Positions 51,878 to 60,125 of a DNA stretch of 64,000 nt are shown one piece after another (within the stretch, counting starts at the first letter, position 1; every line of letters begins with the position of its first letter). The translations under genes and the position numbers were made by a program. The notes below the pieces were generated by a model, which saw nothing but the letters and a program-made list of their open reading frames with translations, made no database searches and had not been told where the DNA came from. The stretch is from Gemmatimonadota bacterium (GTDB lineage: Bacteria > Gemmatimonadota > Gemmatimonadetes > Longimicrobiales > Gaopeijiaceae). The DNA lies in contig JAJEBW010000042.1 in assembly GCA_022822325.1 (NCBI GenBank), positions 1 to 64,000 on the forward strand, given 5' to 3'.

Positions 51878-53355
51878 TCAGCACCGCCGCCGGGCCGGAT
51901 TCGCGGACCTGGTCCTTCCGCGACGCACTCTTCCAGGGTCAGGCGCCCGACGGCGGCCTCTTCGTCCCGGCTTCGCCGCTGCGCATTCCACCCGCCGACC
52001 GCGCCGCGCTGGCCAACCTCGGCTTCCCCGGACGCGCCGCCCTCGCCGCGCGTCGCTTCCTCGGCGACGAAATTCCCGGCGAGCTTCTCCGCGCCGTCGT
52101 CCGGGACGCCCTCGACTTCCCCGTGCCCATCCGCGAGATCGAGCCCGGCATCCACCTTCTCGAACTCTTCCACGGTCCCACCCACGCCTTCAAGGATGTC
52201 GGCGCCCGCTTCATGGCCCGCATGATGGCCGCGCTGGCTCCGCCGTCGTCTTCCCCCGCGCCGACTTCGCCGCGCACGGCTTCCCCCGGCCCGGGCCCCG
52301 CCTCGCCGGACGCGAGCGCCATCCCTTCCCCCATCACCATCCTTACCGCAACGTCGGGCGACACCGGCGGCGCGGTTGCGCATGCATTCCACCGCGTTCC
52401 CGGAATCCGCGTCGTTGTGCTGTATCCCCTTGGCCGCGTCAGCCCGCGCCAGGAGGCCCAGTTCGCCACACTCGGCGACAATGTCGTTGCCGTGGCCGTG
52501 CGGGGCGCCTTCGACGATTGCCAGAATCTTGTGCGCCAGGCCTTCGCCGACCCCGATCTCAACGCCCGGCTGCCGCTCACTTCCGCCAACTCGATCAACA
52601 TCGGGCGCCTTCTGCCACAAACCTTCTATTACATCCACGCCCTCGCCGAGGTGGGACAGGCATTTCCGCAGTCGGAGATTGTCGTGTCGGTCCCTTCGGG
52701 AAACTTTGGCAATCTCACGGCCGGGATCATCGCGCGCCGCGCGCTCGCAATGCCGCTCGCACGCTTCGTCGCCGCGACCAACAGGAACTCGGTCGTGCCG
52801 GACTACCTCGGCGGCCGCGGCTACGCTCCGCGCGCATCGGTCGCCACAATTTCCAGCGCCATGGATGTCGGCGATCCCAGCAACTTCCGCCGCATTGTGC
52901 ACATGTACGGCGGCAGCGACGATTTCGCCGACGACGGCGCCAACAGCGCCGTCGACCGCAACGCCCACCGCCATTCCGGTCCCAACCGCAACATTCCCCG
53001 CGCTGTGCCGCCCGGCCGCCTTGGCGCAATCCTCACGGGTTCCTCCTGGTCCGACGCGGAGACGCGCGCCTGCATCCGCGACCTCTGGCAACGCCGGGCC
53101 GTCGCCATCGATCCGCACACGGCGGTCGGGCTTCTGGGGCTCCGCCACGAACTCAGGCGGCGACCGGACGTTATCGGAGTCGTGCTCGCCACCGCCCACC
53201 CGGCCAAGTTCGCGGAGATCGTCGAACCGCTGATCGGCGAAAAGATCCCCATCCCGCCGGGCATCGCGCGGGTGATGCACCGCCAATGCCGCGCAGTCGA
53301 GATCGCACCGGAACTGGGTGCGCTGCGGGGGGTGCTGGGGGCAAATCCATGCTGA
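51868..53355 (+). CDS. thrC: Threonine synthase
   Basis: 495 residues. The PLP lysine is Lys109 in FHGPTHAFKDVGARF, followed by the phosphate-binding TATSGDTGGAVAHAF (about 160-174), PLGRVSPRQEAQ, TSANSINIGRLLPQ and VPSGNFGNLTAG. The enzyme turns phosphohomoserine into threonine. Odd: about 31 residues of Pro/Ser/Ala-rich sequence (124-154) are inserted between the lysine helix and the TSGDTGG loop, and another divergent stretch (about 340-380) occurs in the second half. The reading frame overlaps thrB by 10 bases. A hairpin follows 45 bases after the stop. Confidence 0.93.
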   Translation: MRLISTAAGPDSRTWSFRDALFQGQAPDGGLFVPASPLRIPPADRAALANLGFPGRAALAARRFLGDEIPGELLRAVVRDALDFPVPIREIEPGIHLLELFHGPTHAFKDVGARFMARMMAALAPPSSSPAPTSPRTASPGPGPASPDASAIPSPITILTATSGDTGGAVAHAFHRVPGIRVVVLYPLGRVSPRQEAQFATLGDNVVAVAVRGAFDDCQNLVRQAFADPDLNARLPLTSANSINIGRLLPQTFYYIHALAEVGQAFPQSEIVVSVPSGNFGNLTAGIIARRALAMPLARFVAATNRNSVVPDYLGGRGYAPRASVATISSAMDVGDPSNFRRIVHMYGGSDDFADDGANSAVDRNAHRHSGPNRNIPRAVPPGRLGAILTGSSWSDAETRACIRDLWQRRAVAIDPHTAVGLLGLRHELRRRPDVIGVVLATAHPAKFAEIVEPLIGEKIPIPPGIARVMHRQCRAVEIAPELGALRGVLGANPC

Positions 53356-53399
53356 CGCCGATGCCAGCCGATGCACGCGCGTGCCAAGGGTATTGACTT

Positions 53400-53433
53400 G
53401 ACCGCAATGCTTCCGAATCCCGACATTGCGGTC
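53400..53433 (+). terminator. 10-bp perfect inverted repeat after thrC
   Basis: GACCGCAATG (53400-53409) pairs perfectly with CATTGCGGTC (53424-53433) across a 14-base loop, followed by TTTATA. It fits a weak intrinsic terminator for the thrBC operon. Because it also lies just 47 bases before the next start codon, a role as an operator or leader structure for the downstream gene is possible. Confidence 0.5.
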
Positions 53434-53479
53434 TTTATACCAAGAACCCACCTTCCCACACCACAACGCTGGAGACCCA

Positions 53480-54333
53480 ATGAGTCCGCCTAATGTCAAC
53501 CCACCCGGTTTGAAAGTTCTGTCCTGGAACATTGGCAAGAGGATTCCGAAGCGACTCAAACAGATTTCGGCCGCCATCGATTCCGTCCAACCCGATGTCT
53601 TGACCTTACAGGAAGTCCCGTCCGGCCAAGCCACGACGCTCAACCGGGCGCTGGCCTCGCTCGGTCTGCACCACATTCGCCACAGCCATTCCCCGATGCC
53701 CGAGGGGATTCAAGCCGAATTTCGGCACCACTGCGTAATCGCGAGCCGCTGGCCGCTCAGGCGCGAGAATCCCGATGCGGATGCCTGGCGAGCCGAAGCG
53801 CCCTTCCCCGAATCGCTTTGCCGGGCGGTGGTCGAGGCGCCATTCGGGCCGGTGGATGTCCTTACCACCCATATTCCCAATGGAACCACCTACGGATGGG
53901 GCAAAATCGACACCTTCGATGTCCTGGCGGAGTCCCTGCGCAAGGCTCCGGACGCGCCCCGAGTGCTCACGGGCGATTTCAACGAGCCGGAGCATTTCCG
54001 TAGCTCGGGACAAATCGAGCCCTGGGGCGGGGACGACTGGAGAGAAGGTGTTCTCTCCGTCCTGGCCGGACAGTCGCAACACGGCCTCCGGGACGCCTAC
54101 CGCGACAGGCACGGCGTCGAGGTCCCCACCCCGATCACACCCATCGGATCATCGGCAAGTCCGGCGCGGCCCGCTGCTTCGATCACACCTTCGTCTCCCG
54201 GCACTTCTCGGTTGTCGACAGCGGGTACCGCCACGATTGGCACCGCGAGAAGATGAGCGATCACTCCGCGATGTGGACCGAGCTGGCCGTCCGCCAACCG
54301 CTCCCACCCCTCGTCCACCGGCAAGTCCCCTGA
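53480..54333 (+). pseudogene. Endonuclease/exonuclease/phosphatase family gene with a frameshift
   Basis: The first frame (ATG 53480, GGAG five bases upstream) encodes LKVLSWNIGKR, VLTLQEVP with the metal-binding Glu, and VLTGDFNEPEH, the standard EEP motifs. Near 54118-54130 the family sequence moves to the frame one base earlier: GKSGAARCFDHTFVS and then MSDHSAMWTELAV, which contains the catalytic Asp-His. The first frame instead ends with unrelated sequence at 54256. One missing base therefore separates the catalytic His from the rest. Either the gene is inactive or the base is an assembly error. The DNA is visibly less GC-rich than its neighbours, which may mean recent acquisition. Confidence 0.75.
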
Positions 54334-54357
54334 ACCAACGGTCAAGCAACCAATCCC

Positions 54358-55266
54358 ATGCTCCAATCCTTCGACGAACGCAACCGCAACCTGATCGTCA
54401 ATGTCAATGGCAAGCTTGTGCACCGCGACGAGGCGGGCGTCAGTCCCTTCGACTCGGTGGTGCAGGGCGGCGACGCGGTGTGGGAAGGACTCCGTCTCTA
54501 CAATGGCCGCATCTTCAGGCTCGAGGAACACCTCGCGCGGCTTCGCTCCTCGGCGCTTGCGCTCGCCTTCGCCGAAATCCCCGGCAACGACGAGATCATC
54601 GCCGAGATCCGGCGCACCCTCGCCGCCAACAGGATGCGAGACGGCGTTCACATCCGCCTCACCCTCACCCGCGGCGTCAAGTGCACGAGCGGGATGGATC
54701 CGCGTCTGAACCGGTCCGGACCGACGCTCATCGTCCTGGCCGAGCACAAGGCGCCGGTCTACGACCGCACCGGAATCCGGTTGATCACCAGCTCGCTGCG
54801 CCGCTTCGCCCCCGACATGCTCGACCCGAAGATCCACCACGCCAATCTGCTTCAGTCGATCCTGGCCAAGATCGAGGCCAACGCGGCCGGAGCCGACGAC
54901 GCGCTGATGCTCGATCCCCGCGGCTTCATTGCCGAGACGAACGCGACCAACTTCTTTGTCGTGGAGGGCGGCGTGGTCATGACCGGCCACGCGGTCGCCT
55001 GTCCGGAGGGGATCACCCGCGCCGCCGTGCTCGAACTTTGCGAGAACAACGGCATTCCGCACTGCGTCGGAGACCTTTCGCTTGCGGAGGCCTACCGCGC
55101 CGACGAGGCCTTCTGCACCGGAACCATGGGCGAACTGGCCGCCGTAACCGAGATCGACGGACGCACCATCGGCAGCGGCCGGCCCGGGCCCGCGACCGCA
55201 CGCATCAGCGGCCTTTTCCGGACGTTGACGGAGAGGACCGGCACCCGGATACGGCCCCGGCGCTGA
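54358..55266 (+). CDS. Class IV aminotransferase (branched-chain amino acid type)
   Basis: 302 residues, fold type IV PLP enzyme. VNGKLVHRDEAGVSPFDSVVQGGDAVWEGLRLYNG is the N-terminal pattern, IRLTLTRG the substrate-site strand, DPKIHHANLLQSILAKIEA contains the PLP lysine, and DDALMLDPRGFIAETNATNFFVV carries the conserved Glu and Asn. These features match branched-chain or D-amino-acid-type aminotransferases; the ilvE-like KIxxxN layout favours the branched-chain type, but substrate range cannot be fixed by sequence. It follows the endonuclease relic by 24 bases. No clear ribosome-binding site before 54358. Confidence 0.88.
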   Translation: MLQSFDERNRNLIVNVNGKLVHRDEAGVSPFDSVVQGGDAVWEGLRLYNGRIFRLEEHLARLRSSALALAFAEIPGNDEIIAEIRRTLAANRMRDGVHIRLTLTRGVKCTSGMDPRLNRSGPTLIVLAEHKAPVYDRTGIRLITSSLRRFAPDMLDPKIHHANLLQSILAKIEANAAGADDALMLDPRGFIAETNATNFFVVEGGVVMTGHAVACPEGITRAAVLELCENNGIPHCVGDLSLAEAYRADEAFCTGTMGELAAVTEIDGRTIGSGRPGPATARISGLFRTLTERTGTRIRPRR

Positions 55267-55326
55267 CGGTAGGACCGCCGCCCGGTCGCACCAACCGATT
55301 CGCCTGTCATGGAGAGAGCCCACGGC

Positions 55327-55968
55327 ATGTTCGTCAACCCGGAAGTCCCCCTGGATTCCCTGCCCGGCACCGAGAAGCTGGCCTGGAACCCCCTTCACCC
55401 CCGCTTCGCGCGCCGTCTCCAACTGGGAGCCCTCTTCCGGGCGATCCTGATTGCGGCGGCGTGGGGCGCAATCCACTACTTCGGAGTCATCTGGGAACAG
55501 GTCCCTTGGGCGCCTCCGCTGATCTGGGCACTCTTCGGCGTCTTCGCGCTCTGGTCGATCCTTTGGCCTCTGGTTTCGGTTCCGCGCCGCGGCTACATCG
55601 TGCGCGAGAGGGACATCCTCTACAGATCGGGCGTCTTCTGGCGTTCGGTGCGGGCCTTCCCCTTCAACCGCGTGCAGCACACTAAGCTCGACAGCACGCC
55701 GCTGGATCGGTGGTTCGGTCTGGCCAGCGTCTCGGTCTTTCCGGCCGGCGCCCACTCCGGGCAGAGGATTCGCGGGTTTGGGCGGAAGACGGCCGAACGG
55801 CTGCGCATCTACATCTCGGAGCGGATCGAGACGGGAGGGGAGGAGGGGGAAGAGGAGTCGGCCGCGGCGACCGGGCGCGAAGAGGAGGGTACGGAATCGG
55901 TTGCGCCCGCGAAGGTGGGGGAAGGAAAGGTGGGGGAAGGGACTGTCCGCGCGGAAGGCGATCGGTGA
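55327..55968 (+). CDS. bPH domain membrane protein, YdbS-like
   Basis: About 213 residues. LPGTEKLAWNPLHPRFARRLQL at the N-terminus, two transmembrane helices (ALFRAILIAAAWGAIHYFGVIW and LIWALFGVFALWSILWPLV), then a bacterial PH (DUF304) domain: RGYIVRERDILYRSGVFWRSVRAFPFNRVQHTKLDSTPLDRWFGLASVSVFPAG. The C-terminal 50 residues are acidic, Glu/Gly-rich and low in complexity. The start may be ATG 55327 or 55309. Its stop overlaps the next gene (GTGA), giving the familiar YdbS-YdbT pair of membrane PH-domain proteins of unknown function. Confidence 0.85.
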   Translation: MFVNPEVPLDSLPGTEKLAWNPLHPRFARRLQLGALFRAILIAAAWGAIHYFGVIWEQVPWAPPLIWALFGVFALWSILWPLVSVPRRGYIVRERDILYRSGVFWRSVRAFPFNRVQHTKLDSTPLDRWFGLASVSVFPAGAHSGQRIRGFGRKTAERLRIYISERIETGGEEGEEESAAATGREEEGTESVAPAKVGEGKVGEGTVRAEGDR

Positions 55969-57719
55969 AGCGAATCCCGCCGGACCCGGCGCCGCCCCCG
56001 GCGAACTCCGGCGCGGAGGAATGGCAGCGACCCTCGCCCTTCGCCATCCTCTTCTTCGCGGGAAGCACGGTTCGGCATGTGGTGCGGGGTCTCCAGGCGG
56101 CGGCGCTGCCCTGGCTGGCCCTCTTCCTGACGGTGCGCGACGACCCGGGCCAGATGCGCTCTTTCGTCGTCTTTCTCTGGATCTTCGCCGGACTGATCGT
56201 CGTCGCGGTGGCGACCTACGCGGTCGTCCAGTGGCTGTGCTTCCGCTTCCTCATCGCCCGCGACCGGCTGTTCGTTCGCAGGGGATTCATTCGCAAGTCC
56301 ACCCTCGACATGCCCTTCGACCGGGTGCAGGGGATGAATGTCGAGCGCTCCCTGGTGGACCGGATCGTGGGGCTGGTGACGGTGACGCTCGACACCTCGG
56401 GATCGGCGCAGGCGGAGGGCAGCCTTCCCTCGGTCAGGACGGAGGTGGCGCAACGGTTGCGCACGCAAGTCGCCCGGCGGCGGAAGGACGCGGACCGGAT
56501 CGGCGCGGAGGAAGGCGCGGGCGGCGGCGGGAATCGGGCCGGTGCGTCGCGCGCGGAGAAGGAGGACCCGGATTCCGGCGGGCTGGAGGGCCGGTCGCCT
56601 GGCGCCGAGGCGGGTGCGAACGGCTCGAATCGCTGGGGAAGGACGCTTCTCGGACTCGGTCCCGCCGACATGGTCCGCATCGGACTCGCCAACCGCAACT
56701 TTATCGTGATGGCGGCCATCTTCGGCCTTGTCGCCGATCTGCTCTCGCCCGGCCCCGGCCTCGAACCGGTCCTGGAGCTCCTGGCCAGCGGAGTCGAGAG
56801 CGCGGCCGGCACCTTCGCCGAACTGGGGGCGTTCCTGCAGCTCGCTCTGGTGGTCGTCGTGGTCTTTCTCCTTCTCGCGGCGGCCTTCGTCCAAACGACG
56901 ACGGCGGCCTTCCTGCGCCATCACAACTTCACCCTCTGGCACGACGGCAGCGCCATCGGCGGGGGAACCTTTCGCTCGCGGGCCGGTCTGCTCACGCAGC
57001 GGGAGATCGTCGTTCGCACTCCCCGGATTCAGCAATTGACGGTGAACCAGGATCTCGTGCTGCGCTGCTTCGGGAAGTTCCGGATGCGGGCGCTGCCGGC
57101 GGCGACCCTGGTTGCGCAGGGCGGGCGAAGTCCCGGCGCGCTCAATCTTGCCGAAGTTCTCGAAGTTCCGGTGCTGGGCGGTCGTTCGGCGGAGGAGCTG
57201 GGGCGGCTGGCCTTCGGGCGCGAAGGGCGGGGAATCGCGGTTCTTCCCGGAGATGGACGCTTTCGGAGGGTGTCGCCCTGGTACATTCGCGCGCTGGCGA
57301 TGAGAATCTGGCTGGTTGGGGGCGCGGCGCTCGGATTCGCCCTCGCCGAGTGGGGTCCGCCGGGCCCTGCGGGGGACGGGTGGGTTGCGCAGTGGTTGAC
57401 CTGGTGGCTTGCGCTGGCTCCGGTGGCGGCGCTCCTGGGGTGGCAGCTCTGGCGGCGGCGGGGCTACCTGCACGACGACGACGGATTGGCGAGCCGCCGG
57501 GGGTTTCTGGGAACCACGGTGGAGGCCTGCCTGATGCGGAAGGCGCAGGCCGCGGTGGTGAAGCGGTCGCCGCTGCAACGGCGCCGGGGACTGGCCACCC
57601 TGATCGTGCGTCTGGCCTGCGGCAAGATCGTTTTGCCCTACCTCGAAGCGGGAAGGGCGCAGGAGTTGCATGACTACATCCTGTACAGAGTCGAGTCGTC
57701 GCAGCGGCGCTGGCATTAG
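55965..57719 (+). CDS. bPH domain membrane protein, YdbT-like
   Basis: 584 residues with three bPH (DUF304) domains separated by membrane helix pairs. Domain one: FLIARDRLFVRRGFIRKSTLDMPFDRVQGMNVERSLVDRIVGLVTVTLDT; domain two: FTLWHDGSAIGGGTFRSRAGLLTQREIVVRTPRIQQLTVNQDLVLRCFG; domain three: DDGLASRRGFLGTTVEACLMRKAQAAVVKRSPLQRRRGLATLIV. A Gly/Ala/Glu-rich insertion (about 176-223) sits between the first domain and the next helices. GTG at 55965 overlaps the ydbS stop and has GGAAGG six bases upstream. The pair probably organises membrane lipids or proteins. Confidence 0.87.
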   Translation: MKRIPPDPAPPPANSGAEEWQRPSPFAILFFAGSTVRHVVRGLQAAALPWLALFLTVRDDPGQMRSFVVFLWIFAGLIVVAVATYAVVQWLCFRFLIARDRLFVRRGFIRKSTLDMPFDRVQGMNVERSLVDRIVGLVTVTLDTSGSAQAEGSLPSVRTEVAQRLRTQVARRRKDADRIGAEEGAGGGGNRAGASRAEKEDPDSGGLEGRSPGAEAGANGSNRWGRTLLGLGPADMVRIGLANRNFIVMAAIFGLVADLLSPGPGLEPVLELLASGVESAAGTFAELGAFLQLALVVVVVFLLLAAAFVQTTTAAFLRHHNFTLWHDGSAIGGGTFRSRAGLLTQREIVVRTPRIQQLTVNQDLVLRCFGKFRMRALPAATLVAQGGRSPGALNLAEVLEVPVLGGRSAEELGRLAFGREGRGIAVLPGDGRFRRVSPWYIRALAMRIWLVGGAALGFALAEWGPPGPAGDGWVAQWLTWWLALAPVAALLGWQLWRRRGYLHDDDGLASRRGFLGTTVEACLMRKAQAAVVKRSPLQRRRGLATLIVRLACGKIVLPYLEAGRAQELHDYILYRVESSQRRWH

Positions 57720-57908
57720 CCCCCGCTTCGCGAGTCGGCGATCTTCCGCGGCAATCGCGGGCCGAACGCGCGGATTCGCGGAGGGCGGGCGTGGATCGGC
57801 GGCGGCGGGCAGCTTCCCGGACGCAGCGGGCGTCCGCTTGCCGCTTCTCCTTGCCGGGCCGCACCTTCCAACCTCCCGCCCAGGCACCGAATCCGAGAGC
57901 TTCGCGTC

Positions 57909-60116
57909 ATGACCCGCCTTCCCTTCCCCGCCCCTTCCCTTCGGCGCGCTCCTGCCCGCGCGACGACCGGCTTCCCCCGGATTCTCCGCGCCCCGCCCCT
58001 CGTCGCTCCCGCCCTTCTCCTGGCCGCCTCCGCCTGCGACCCCTGGCCCCCGCCCCCCTCCACCGCGCGCCACACCGTCGTGGACACGCTGCACGGCGTC
58101 GAGTTCGCGGACGACTACCGCTGGCTCGAGGACCAGGACAACCCCGAGACGCGCGCATGGATCGCGGAACAGAACGCCTACGCCGAGCGCGTCGTGGGCG
58201 ACACCCCGCTTCGGAGCGAGCTGGCCGGGCGGCTGCGCGAGCTGATGGATGTGCAGGGTCCGATCTTTCCGCGCCGCGCCGGCGATTTCGAGTACTTCAG
58301 TCTGCGGCGGCCGGGACGCGAGGTGGCCGCCATCCACCGCCGCCCCGCACCCGGGGAGCCCGAGCGCGACCCGATCGATCCGGATGGCGATTTCGAGGTG
58401 GTGGTCGATCCGCTCGACATTCATCCCGACGGAACGACCAGCGTGAGCATCCGCGATTTCTCGCCGGACGGAACGCTGATGATGTATGCGGTCCGCGATG
58501 GCGGCCGCGACGAGGTCGAGATCCGCATTCGCGACCTGGCCGCCGGAGAGGATATGCCCGATCGTCTTCCCACCTTCCTCTACGGCTCCACCTTCTTCGA
58601 CCCGGAGGGCGCCGGCTTCTACTACACCTGGAGGTCGCGCGAGATCGGGCCCCGCGTGCGCCACCACACCCTCGGCGACGAGATCGCCGACGACCGGGAG
58701 CTCTTCGGCGAAGGACACGGCCCCGAGAAGTTCATCAACGCGACGCTCGGCCCCACGACCCCGGGCACCGCAGCTTCCGGCGGAGACGGCCGCTACCTTG
58801 TCTATTCCGTTCAACACGGCTGGGCCCGCACCGATCTGTACATCCAGGACCTGCAGCGCGGAGGCGAACCCGAACCGCTCATCGTCGGCGCTCCGGCCCG
58901 CTTCAGCCCCCGCTTCGTGCGCGGCGAGCTCTGGCTTCTGACCAATGTGGATGCGCCCAACAATCGCCTGTTCGCCGTCGACCTGAACCGTCGCGATCCC
59001 GCCAACTGGCGCGAGGTCATTGGCGAAGGCGACGATCCGCTGACCGGCTATCAACTCATCGGCGACGAGATCTACGCCGACTACCTGCACAATGTGGGCA
59101 GCCGGATTGTGCGCTACGACCTGGAGGGCAACCGGACGGGCGAAATCCCCCTGCCCGAGCGCCACGTTGCGAATCTGCGCTCCTGGGGCGAAGGCGCGGG
59201 ATTGCTCGCCCTCACCTCGCTGGTCACCCCTTCCCACATTCTGCGAATCGACCTGGAGACGATGGAAACCGAGCCGTGGCTCCCCTCGGCCGTGCCCTTC
59301 GACGGCTCCGGCTACGAGACGACGCAGGTCTGGTACACCTCCGCCGACGGAACCCGCGCGCCCATGCATCTCGCTCACCGGCGCGGACTTGTGCCCGACG
59401 GCAACGCACCCGCGCTTCTCCATGGCTACGGCGGCTTCAACGTCAACAATCTGCCCCGCTTCAACGCAAACGCGGCGGCGTGGATGGAACGCGGCGGCAT
59501 CTATGCCCTGGCGACTCTGCGCGGCGGCGGCGAGTTCGGCGAGGACTGGCACCGAGCGGGAATGCTCGAGAACAAGCCCAACGTCTTCGACGACTTCATC
59601 GCGGCGGCGGAGTGGCTGGTCGCGAGCGGCTACACCAACCCCGGCCGCCTGGCGATCCGGGGCGTCAGCAATGGCGGACTGCTGGTGGGCGCGGCGCTGA
59701 CCAAACGGCCGGAGCTCTTCCGCGCGGTCTTCTGCGGTCTGCCCGACCTCGACATGGTGCGCTTCCACCAGTTCACTCATGCCAACAACATGCCGGCCCT
59801 CCTCGAATACGGGAATGCGGCGGTGCGCGAGGAGTTCGAGGTGTTGCGGAGATTTTCCCCCTACCAGAATGTGCGCGACGGGGTGGCCTACCCGGCGGTG
59901 ATGCTGACCCAGGGCGACCTGGACACGCGCGTGCCGCCGCTGCAGGCGCGCAAGATGGCGGCGCGGCTGCAGGCGGCGACAGCTTCGGGGCTGCCGGTGA
60001 TCCTGGACTACGATCCACGGGCGGGACACGCCGGCGGACGCACCTTCAGCCGGAGCGTGCGCAACAACGCCATGGAGCTGGCCTTCCTCTTCGGGCAACT
60101 CGGGGTGGAGGAATAG
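57909..60116 (+). CDS. Prolyl oligopeptidase family (S9A) peptidase, lipoprotein
   Basis: 735 residues with a lipoprotein signal (LLLAASAC, Cys43). The sequence begins with the S9A pattern VVDTLHGVEFADDYRWLEDQDNPETRAWI, then a propeller with tyrosine-rich blades, and a C-terminal alpha/beta hydrolase with the triad Ser587 (RGVSNGGLL), Asp672 (QGDLDTRVPP) and His707 (AGHAGG). It cleaves short peptides after Pro in the periplasm or at the membrane. It is followed after 9 bases by the OLD-type ATPase gene, an unexpected operon partner. The ATG at 57909 fits the signal peptide. Confidence 0.93.
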   Translation: MTRLPFPAPSLRRAPARATTGFPRILRAPPLVAPALLLAASACDPWPPPPSTARHTVVDTLHGVEFADDYRWLEDQDNPETRAWIAEQNAYAERVVGDTPLRSELAGRLRELMDVQGPIFPRRAGDFEYFSLRRPGREVAAIHRRPAPGEPERDPIDPDGDFEVVVDPLDIHPDGTTSVSIRDFSPDGTLMMYAVRDGGRDEVEIRIRDLAAGEDMPDRLPTFLYGSTFFDPEGAGFYYTWRSREIGPRVRHHTLGDEIADDRELFGEGHGPEKFINATLGPTTPGTAASGGDGRYLVYSVQHGWARTDLYIQDLQRGGEPEPLIVGAPARFSPRFVRGELWLLTNVDAPNNRLFAVDLNRRDPANWREVIGEGDDPLTGYQLIGDEIYADYLHNVGSRIVRYDLEGNRTGEIPLPERHVANLRSWGEGAGLLALTSLVTPSHILRIDLETMETEPWLPSAVPFDGSGYETTQVWYTSADGTRAPMHLAHRRGLVPDGNAPALLHGYGGFNVNNLPRFNANAAAWMERGGIYALATLRGGGEFGEDWHRAGMLENKPNVFDDFIAAAEWLVASGYTNPGRLAIRGVSNGGLLVGAALTKRPELFRAVFCGLPDLDMVRFHQFTHANNMPALLEYGNAAVREEFEVLRRFSPYQNVRDGVAYPAVMLTQGDLDTRVPPLQARKMAARLQAATASGLPVILDYDPRAGHAGGRTFSRSVRNNAMELAFLFGQLGVEE

Positions 60117-60125
60117 GAGGGATAG

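Noticed and set aside
51523-53676. Minus-strand frame of 717 codons across thrC
   Set aside because: Its translation shows only repetitive composition, while thrC has a complete PLP-enzyme signature.
55809-60098. Minus-strand open frame of 1429 codons
   Set aside because: It runs opposite the YdbS/YdbT-like pair and the S9A peptidase, whose domains and catalytic residues are clear. Long antisense frames are expected in GC-rich coding DNA.
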